Positions 59,453-64,000 of a stretch of 64,000 bases of DNA are shown piece by piece. Positions within the stretch are counted from its first letter, which is position 1; each line of letters starts with the position of its first letter. Location: NCBI GenBank assembly GCA_035294245.1, contig DATGLG010000041.1, positions 62,001-126,000 of the forward strand. Reading direction: 5' to 3'. The notes under the pieces were generated by a model. It was not told where the DNA came from. It did not search any database and worked only from the letters and a program-made list of their open reading frames with translations. Both the position numbers and the translations under genes were made by a program. The stretch comes from DATGLG01 sp035294245. Lineage in GTDB: Bacteria > Pseudomonadota > Alphaproteobacteria > JACZXZ01.

Positions 59453-59488
59453 CAGGCAAGTGAGCGGTCGCGCTGCAGCCGAGGGTGC

Positions 59489-61795
59489 CTAGCCGCATCT
59501 CGAGTAGCCGCAACTCGTGCAGACGTCGCAGCCTTCCTGGCGAACGAGCGAGGCCTGGCCGCATTTGGGGCATTGGCGCATCCCGCCGGTGGCCAGGCCG
59601 ACAACTTTACGCTCCTCGCGATAGCTCTCGCGTTGCTCCTTGGGATTGGGCAGGAAGCCGATATCGATCATGTGGCGCTCGATCACCTCGCCGATGGCGG
59701 CGAGGAGCGAGGGTACGTAATGGCCATCCATCCACTGCCCGCCGCGCGGATCGAACACGGCCTTGAGCTCCTCGACGACGAAGGAGACGTCGCCGCCGCG
59801 GCGGAAGACGGCACTGATCATGCGCGTCAGGCCGACGGTCCAGGCGTAATGCTCCATGTTCTTGGAGTTGATGAACACCTCGAACGGCCGCCGCCGCCCG
59901 TCCTGCACCACGTCGTTGACGGTGATGTAGAGGGCGTGATCGCTGTCGGGCCAGCGGATCTTGTAGGTTTGGCCGGGGAGCGCCTCGGGCCGGTCGAGGG
60001 GGCGCGTCATGTAGACGACGCCGCCGGCCTCGAAGGCGTCGGCATGGCGGGCGGGCGGCTCGCCGAGGGGGAGCTTCGGCTGGGGTGCCGCCTCCTCCTT
60101 CTTTTTCACCTCCAGCACGGCGCCGGTGATCTCGTTGGGCCGATAGGTGGTGCAGCCCTTGCAGCCCGTCTCGTAGGCGAGCTGGTAAACGTCCTTGAAC
60201 GCATCGAACGCGATGTCGACGGGCACGTTGATCGTCTTCGAGATCGAGCTGTCGATGTATTTCTGCACGGCCGCCTGCATCACCACATGGTCGCGCGGCT
60301 GCAGCTGCTGGGCGTCGACGAAATAATCGGGAAGCACGATGGCCTCGCCCTTGAGCCGCCGGAACAGGCGATAGGCGAAATCGGTCACCTCCTCCTCGCG
60401 CCGGCTGCCATCCGGCATGAGGACGTTGCGGTTGTATTTGAAGCTGAACACCGGCTCGAGGCCCGAGGAGACGTTATCGGCGAAGAGCGAGATCGTCCCG
60501 GTCGGCGCGATCGAGGTGAGAAGGGAATTGCGGATTCCCTGCTTGGCGATCGTGGCGCGCAGCTCCCCGTCGAGGCTCTGCACATGCTCGCCCGCGAGGT
60601 ATTTCTCGGCGTCAAACAGGGGAAAGCTGCCCTTCTCCGCCGCGAGCGCCGTCGAGGCGAGATAGGCGGCGTGCTGGAGGCTCTTGAGCCATTGCTCGGT
60701 GAGGGCGACGGCCTGGTCGCTGCCATAGCGGGCGCGGCACATGATGAGGGCGTCGGCAAGCCCGGTGACGCCGAGCCCCATGCGCCGCTTGGCCTGGGCC
60801 TCGTGGCGTTGCTGGGGAAGGGGGAAGTTCGAGATGTCGATGGCGTTGTCCAGCATGCGCACGGCGAGCGGCACCAGTCTCGCGAGCCGGTCGGTGTCGA
60901 GGGCGGCATCCGCCTCGAAGGGATTGCGCACGAGAACTGCGAGATTGATCGAGCCGAGGAGGCAGGCGCCATAGGGCGGCAGCGGCTGCTCGCCGCAGGG
61001 ATTGGTCGCCGCGATGGTCTCGCAATAGGCGAGATTGTTGGCGCGATTGATGCGGTCGATGAAGATCACGCCGGGCTCGGCATAGCCATAGGTCGAGCGC
61101 ATGATCTTGTCCCACAGCTCCCGCGCGGGAAGCGTCTTGTAGAGGGTGCCGCCAAAGGAGAGCTCCCAGGGCTGATCCTCCTTGACGGCCTTCATGAAGG
61201 CGTCGGTGACCAGGACCGAGAGGTTGAACATGCGGAGCCGCCCCGGCTCCCGCTTGGCCTCGATGAAGGCCTCGATATCGGGGTGGTCGCAGCGCATCGT
61301 CGCCATCATGGCGCCGCGGCGATAGCCGGCGCTCATGATGGTGCGGCACATGGCATCCCACACGTCCATGAAGCTGAGCGGGCCGGAGGCGTCGGCGCCG
61401 ACGCCCCTGACCGGCGCGCCGCGGGGCCGCAAGGTCGAGAAGTCGTAGCCGATGCCGCCGCCCTGCTGCATCGTCAGGGCGGCCTCCTTGAGGTGATCGA
61501 AGATCCCGGCCATGTCGTCCGGGATGGTGCCCATCACGAAGCAGTTGAAGAGGGTGACGTTGCGCCGTGTGCCGGCGCCGGCGACGATGCGGCCGGCCGG
61601 CAGGAACTGGAAGCCCTCCATGGCCCCGTAGAACGCCTCGGCCCAGCGCTCGCGCTCGCGCTCCGGCTCGGCCAGGGCCTCGGCGATCCGCCGCCAGGAC
61701 TCCTCGATGGTCTTGTCGACGGGGGTCCCGTCCGGCGCCTTCAGCCGGTACTTCATGTCCCAGATTTGCTGGGAGATCGAGGCAACCCTCGCCAT
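59489..61795 (-). CDS. nrdJ: Adenosylcobalamin-dependent (class II) ribonucleotide reductase
   Basis: 768-aa enzyme reducing ribonucleotides to deoxyribonucleotides with B12, without oxygen requirement. NVTLFNCFVMGT holds the first redox Cys. ATNPCGEQPLPPYGACLLGS near residue 270 contains the catalytic Cys-x-Glu. APTGTISLFADNVSSGLEPV is the C-site loop. The C-terminus has a Zn-ribbon-like CPKCG...CTSCGYSRCG. ATG 61795 has GGAG six bases upstream; GTG 61807 is rejected. A promoter and leader hairpin precede it. Confidence 0.95.
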   Translation of the reverse strand: MARVASISQQIWDMKYRLKAPDGTPVDKTIEESWRRIAEALAEPERERERWAEAFYGAMEGFQFLPAGRIVAGAGTRRNVTLFNCFVMGTIPDDMAGIFDHLKEAALTMQQGGGIGYDFSTLRPRGAPVRGVGADASGPLSFMDVWDAMCRTIMSAGYRRGAMMATMRCDHPDIEAFIEAKREPGRLRMFNLSVLVTDAFMKAVKEDQPWELSFGGTLYKTLPARELWDKIMRSTYGYAEPGVIFIDRINRANNLAYCETIAATNPCGEQPLPPYGACLLGSINLAVLVRNPFEADAALDTDRLARLVPLAVRMLDNAIDISNFPLPQQRHEAQAKRRMGLGVTGLADALIMCRARYGSDQAVALTEQWLKSLQHAAYLASTALAAEKGSFPLFDAEKYLAGEHVQSLDGELRATIAKQGIRNSLLTSIAPTGTISLFADNVSSGLEPVFSFKYNRNVLMPDGSRREEEVTDFAYRLFRRLKGEAIVLPDYFVDAQQLQPRDHVVMQAAVQKYIDSSISKTINVPVDIAFDAFKDVYQLAYETGCKGCTTYRPNEITGAVLEVKKKEEAAPQPKLPLGEPPARHADAFEAGGVVYMTRPLDRPEALPGQTYKIRWPDSDHALYITVNDVVQDGRRRPFEVFINSKNMEHYAWTVGLTRMISAVFRRGGDVSFVVEELKAVFDPRGGQWMDGHYVPSLLAAIGEVIERHMIDIGFLPNPKEQRESYREERKVVGLATGGMRQCPKCGQASLVRQEGCDVCTSCGYSRCG

Positions 61796-61828
61796 CTGCC
61801 GCTCCACTCTCTACCGACGCGAACGCCC

Positions 61829-61851
61829 CCTGCCGCCCCGATGGCGGCAGG
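61829..61851 (-). promoter_or_regulatory. Leader hairpin in nrdJ 5' UTR
   Basis: CCTGCCGCC (61829-61837) pairs perfectly with GGCGGCAGG (61843-61851) around a 5-base loop, 34 bases before the nrdJ ATG. Could affect translation or mark attenuation. No T-run follows. Confidence 0.5.
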
Positions 61852-61909
61852 CCACCACCTGCTCCGATGCGAAAAACGAAACCCGGGCACACGGGGACGG
61901 CCCCTAGGA

Positions 61910-61938
61910 AGTCTAGGAGGCGCGCCTCGGAAGGTCAA
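61910..61938 (-). promoter_or_regulatory. Promoter of nrdJ
   Basis: On the minus strand TTGACC (61938-61933, five of six), 17-bp spacer, TAGACT (61915-61910, four of six). Predicted start near 61902, giving a leader of about 105 bases containing the hairpin. Confidence 0.55.
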
Positions 61939-62142
61939 TCAAAAGTTCCCGTTCTGTTTCCACAAGGCGGCGCTGCGGACAAGCTCTTGCCGCGCCGAAG
62001 AATCCCCCAAACAATCCCCCGTATCCACTTTGTCCCGATATCTGTCATTCCACATAGGGAGGAGCTGTCAACGCCTTGATAGGCGGGCCGTTTCCGAATT
62101 CATCCACGTCACTCCCATAATGCGATATCGGTCCGGGAATTA

Positions 62143-62163
62143 TTATCCACAGGTTTTTCCACA
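62143..62163 (+). promoter_or_regulatory. Two adjacent DnaA boxes upstream of nrdJ
   Basis: TTATCCACA (62143-62151) is a perfect DnaA box, and TTTTCCACA (62155-62163) fits the relaxed consensus TTWTNCACA. They are separated by 3 bp in the same orientation and begin at the plsC stop codon, about 350 bp upstream of nrdJ. Partial matches continue toward nrdJ. Control of a ribonucleotide reductase by DnaA is known for nrdAB in E. coli. Confidence 0.6.
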
Positions 62164-62880
62164 GGCTTCCTGTGCTTCTGCGACGAGGATCTGACAAGCG
62201 CCCTCGATGCGCCGCTCGAGCTCAGCCAGGAAATCGCCCCGGGATAGTCCGGGCGCGATCGGCGGCAGGAAGGCGACGACGACACGGCCGCGACGCTTGA
62301 GGAAGCGCCGCCGCCCCCAAAAGAGGCCGGAATTGAGCGCTACGGGTATTACGGGACGGCGAAGCTGGGCATAGAGCGCTGCCACGCCCGGCTGATAGGG
62401 TCGGTGGTGCCCGGGTGCCGTGCGCGTCCCTTCGGGGAAGATGACGATGGGGCGGCCTGCGGCGGCGCCGGCCTCGGCGCGGCGCAGCATCTTCTTGAGC
62501 GCAACACCCCCGCCGCGGCGGTCGATGGCGATCTGCCGCGTCTTCCAAAGATACCAGCCGAAGAACGGGATGAGCATGAGCTCCTTCTTGAGCACGATCA
62601 TCGGATCCGGGGTGAGGAGCGGGAGCATGATCGTGTCCCAGGCCGATTGGTGCTTGAAGGCATAGATGGCTCCGCTTTCGCCCCGATGCTCCAGGCCGCG
62701 CAGCTCATAGCGTAGGCCGACGGCCGCGGCGAGAAACCCGACAATGCCGCGGGCCCAGAGGCGGCCGAGGCGGACGAGCCAGCTCCGCGGCAGGGCGAGA
62801 AGCGGCAGGCCGAGCAGGCAGAGAAGTCCCGTCCAGCCGAAGAACAACAGGTTGAAGACGAGCGAGCGGAGGACGGTCAT
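62143..62880 (-). CDS. plsC: 1-acyl-sn-glycerol-3-phosphate acyltransferase
   Basis: 245-aa membrane-associated acyltransferase making phosphatidic acid. The catalytic His-x4-Asp is in KHQSAWDTIML near residue 77. LKKELMLIPFFGWYLW, IDRRGGGVALKKMLR and FPEGTRTAPGHH (Phe-Pro-Glu-Gly) near 148 complete the motifs. An N-terminal hydrophobic helix anchors it. Start 62880 (MTVLRSLVFN) fits; upstream ATG 62946 overlaps ydcF. Its last codons lie over two DnaA boxes. Confidence 0.94.
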   Translation of the reverse strand: MTVLRSLVFNLLFFGWTGLLCLLGLPLLALPRSWLVRLGRLWARGIVGFLAAAVGLRYELRGLEHRGESGAIYAFKHQSAWDTIMLPLLTPDPMIVLKKELMLIPFFGWYLWKTRQIAIDRRGGGVALKKMLRRAEAGAAAGRPIVIFPEGTRTAPGHHRPYQPGVAALYAQLRRPVIPVALNSGLFWGRRRFLKRRGRVVVAFLPPIAPGLSRGDFLAELERRIEGACQILVAEAQEACGKTCG

Positions 62881-62890
62881 CGGCCGCCGC

Positions 62891-63523
62891 TCATGGGGGG
62901 CTTTGCACATGCGGCGCCACGAGGCTGGCAATGCCGTCGCGCGCAAGGGCGAGGAGGTATTTGTCGTATTCGCCGATGATGAGTTCGGCGCTTCCCGGCC
63001 AGAGCCACCAGTCGGACTTCACGCGCTCGGGGAAGACGGGATGGGGGATGAGCTTGATCCCCGGCATGGCTCGGCGGAATTCGAGAAGGCTGCGCGGCAT
63101 GTGATAGGCGGCCGTGACGAGAAGCAGGCTGTGGTAGTTCTCGGCCGCCATCCATACCGCCGTCTCCATCGCGTTGCTGTAGGTGCTGTCGGCGGCGTGG
63201 CCAAGGGCAATGCAGCAGTCGAGATGGGCGGGCGAGCGGCGCGCCAGGCGGAGAAGCTCGTTCACCTCGACCCCACGATAGACGCCGGAGACGAACAGCT
63301 TCTTGGCCCGTCCGGCCTCGAGGAGGGCGAGCCCCGCCTCGAGCCTTTCGCTGCCGCCGGTGAGCACGACGATCGCGTCGGTCGTCGCATCCGGCTGCTC
63401 GACCGTCGTCGGCACTTGGCGCGAAAACCAGACGAGGCCTCCCACCCAGAGGATTGCCAGCGCCGCGGCGACGCCACCGATGACGGCGAGGCGGCGCGAA
63501 TGCGACCGGATGGAACCTATCAT
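62891..63523 (-). CDS. YdcF/ElyC family membrane-anchored protein
   Basis: 210-aa protein with one N-terminal transmembrane helix (LAVIGGVAAALAILWVGGLV) and a DUF218 domain facing the periplasm: DAIVVLTGGSERLEAGLALL near residue 50, KLFVSGVYRGV, and LLLVTAAYHMPRSLLEFR near 135. Family members influence envelope polysaccharide or peptidoglycan precursor integrity. It sits between ftsX and plsC in the same direction, a common alphaproteobacterial order. Confidence 0.92.
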   Translation of the reverse strand: MIGSIRSHSRRLAVIGGVAAALAILWVGGLVWFSRQVPTTVEQPDATTDAIVVLTGGSERLEAGLALLEAGRAKKLFVSGVYRGVEVNELLRLARRSPAHLDCCIALGHAADSTYSNAMETAVWMAAENYHSLLLVTAAYHMPRSLLEFRRAMPGIKLIPHPVFPERVKSDWWLWPGSAELIIGEYDKYLLALARDGIASLVAPHVQSPP

Positions 63524-63532
63524 GGCGCGGTT

Positions 63533-64000
63533 CTACACCATCCGGGCGAGCGTGCGCAGCACCGTCAGACGCGCGGTCAGCATGGCGATGAGCGCGGTCG
63601 CGGCGGGGAGCAGGGCGAGGGCGCCCCACTGCCATGGCTGCAGCGAGAGGTCGGGGAGGATGCCGAGGCTGCCGGGTCGGACGATGCGCGCCACGGCGAG
63701 CAGCGTGCCTGCAGCACCGACGAGGCCGGCTAGGCCGCCGCGCAGCCCGATCGCGAGGGCATGGGACTGGAACTGGCGGGCCACATAGGAGTCCTGGGCG
63801 CCGATCAGGTGCATCACTTCGATGACATGGCGATGGATCGCGAGCGCCGTACGCGTGCCGAAGACGGTCACCGCCGCCGCTGCCGCCGCGATCAGAAGCA
63901 GAACGACCAAGGCCACGAGCTCGACCATGCGGCCGAGCATCACGAGCTTGTGCAGCCAGCGCTGGTGATCGTCGAGCGTGGCGTTGGGCACCGCATCGCG
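63533..64000 (-). CDS. ftsX: Cell division protein FtsX, C-terminal part (runs off window)
   Basis: At least 155 aa of an ABC-type permease-like protein. With FtsE it regulates septal peptidoglycan hydrolases. Four hydrophobic segments are visible. The FtsX signature TALAIHRHVIEVMHLIGAQD lies between the first and second and is followed by YVARQFQSHALAIGLRGGL. The frame is open to the right edge, so the GTG at 63991 is not the true start. Followed by ydcF and plsC. Confidence 0.87.
   Translation of the reverse strand, partial: RDAVPNATLDDHQRWLHKLVMLGRMVELVALVVLLLIAAAAAAVTVFGTRTALAIHRHVIEVMHLIGAQDSYVARQFQSHALAIGLRGGLAGLVGAAGTLLAVARIVRPGSLGILPDLSLQPWQWGALALLPAATALIAMLTARLTVLRTLARMV

Noticed and set aside
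61796..61905. Cobalamin riboswitch or NrdR boxes before nrdJ
   Set aside because: I could not find the B12-box core or a convincing pair of NrdR palindromes (ACACWATATATWGTGT-like); only a simple hairpin is seen.
59573..62194. An 873-residue open frame antisense to nrdJ
   Set aside because: Composition (His/Gly/Glu/Leu-rich, no motifs) is that of the reverse strand of a GC-rich gene; the nrdJ frame has all catalytic motifs. Similar antisense frames at 2701-3690, 5674-6870, 15110-16240, 24970-27276, 31646-33280, 33369-35201, 37538-39877 and 55341-57104 were rejected for the same reason.
61808..62200. Possible replication origin from the DnaA-box cluster
   Set aside because: Only two good boxes, no AT-rich unwinding stretch, and no origin-linked genes (hemE, maf, parAB, dnaA, rpmH) nearby. 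Gene regulation is a better explanation.

Overview
The window is 64 kb of dense, GC-rich chromosome from an alphaproteobacterium. The gene content and order point to a Rhodospirillales-like lineage: metX-metW, a chorismate mutase-like gene next to hisC and a TyrA-type dehydrogenase plus a DUF2125 gene, plsC-ydcF-ftsX, phaR/phaA/phaB, a B12-dependent ribonucleotide reductase, GcvA-type LysR next to DUF1127, IalB and DUF1289. That taxonomic placement is inference. I see no rRNA operon, CRISPR array, intact insertion sequence or prophage. Most of the window is ordinary core and metabolic genome. The only region with clearly different composition is an AT-richer patch at about 30.66-31.76 kb.

Layout. 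0-2.6 kb: end of ccmI, a DedA protein and two CBS-domain paralogues. 2.6-7.8 kb (minus): a polyamine-type ABC transporter operon ending in an FAD amine oxidoreductase, divergent from an enolase-superfamily dehydratase. 9.2-11.4 kb: a DUF72 gene with the alkylation-repair genes alkB and ogt. 11.5-19.6 kb: small secreted proteins, tRNA-Ala(CGC) with a good promoter, YggT-DUF167-folD, NnrU, argG, sodB, rlmN, IalB and a SpoU methyltransferase. 19.6-25.6 kb: asparaginase, quinone oxidoreductase, DinB, GST, ABM monooxygenase, and a divergent DUF1127/LysR pair. 25.8-33.2 kb: an aldehyde dehydrogenase and two class III aminotransferases which, with the transporter and oxidoreductase, suggest polyamine/omega-amine use; between them lie a glycosyltransferase pair, a frameshifted PEP-CTERM gene and a second PEP-CTERM remnant. 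33.4-36.4 kb: a PAS-GGDEF-EAL protein with altered motifs and an MFS exporter. 36.4-40.9 kb: a polyhydroxyalkanoate cluster with a synthase-like gene that overlaps its upstream neighbour by 215 bp in another frame. 40.9-44.0 kb: an ECF sigma/anti-sigma pair divergent from a Tat-exported phosphoesterase and a cupredoxin. 44-54 kb: cupin, GST, gloB, methyltransferases, metX-metW, the aromatic amino acid genes, DUF2125, EamA and ChaC. 54.4-59.5 kb: PuuE-like deacetylase, an orphan xanthine dehydrogenase-type large subunit and a membrane class III cyclase. 59.5-64 kb: nrdJ, plsC, ydcF and partial ftsX.

Most notable signals. (1) Two mirrored promoters with the same sequence, GGGAATAA-N14-CGGTT, face outward from the ECF sigma/phosphoesterase intergenic region and define a likely autoregulated regulon. 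(2) Two adjacent DnaA boxes lie upstream of nrdJ inside the 3' end of plsC. (3) The long out-of-frame overlap in the PHA cluster looks coding in both frames. (4) A PEP-CTERM gene is broken by a single frameshift, with a second C-terminal signal beside it. (5) A 38-bp near-perfect palindrome lies downstream of the DUF1127 gene. I did not find a clearly new multi-gene defence or mobile system.
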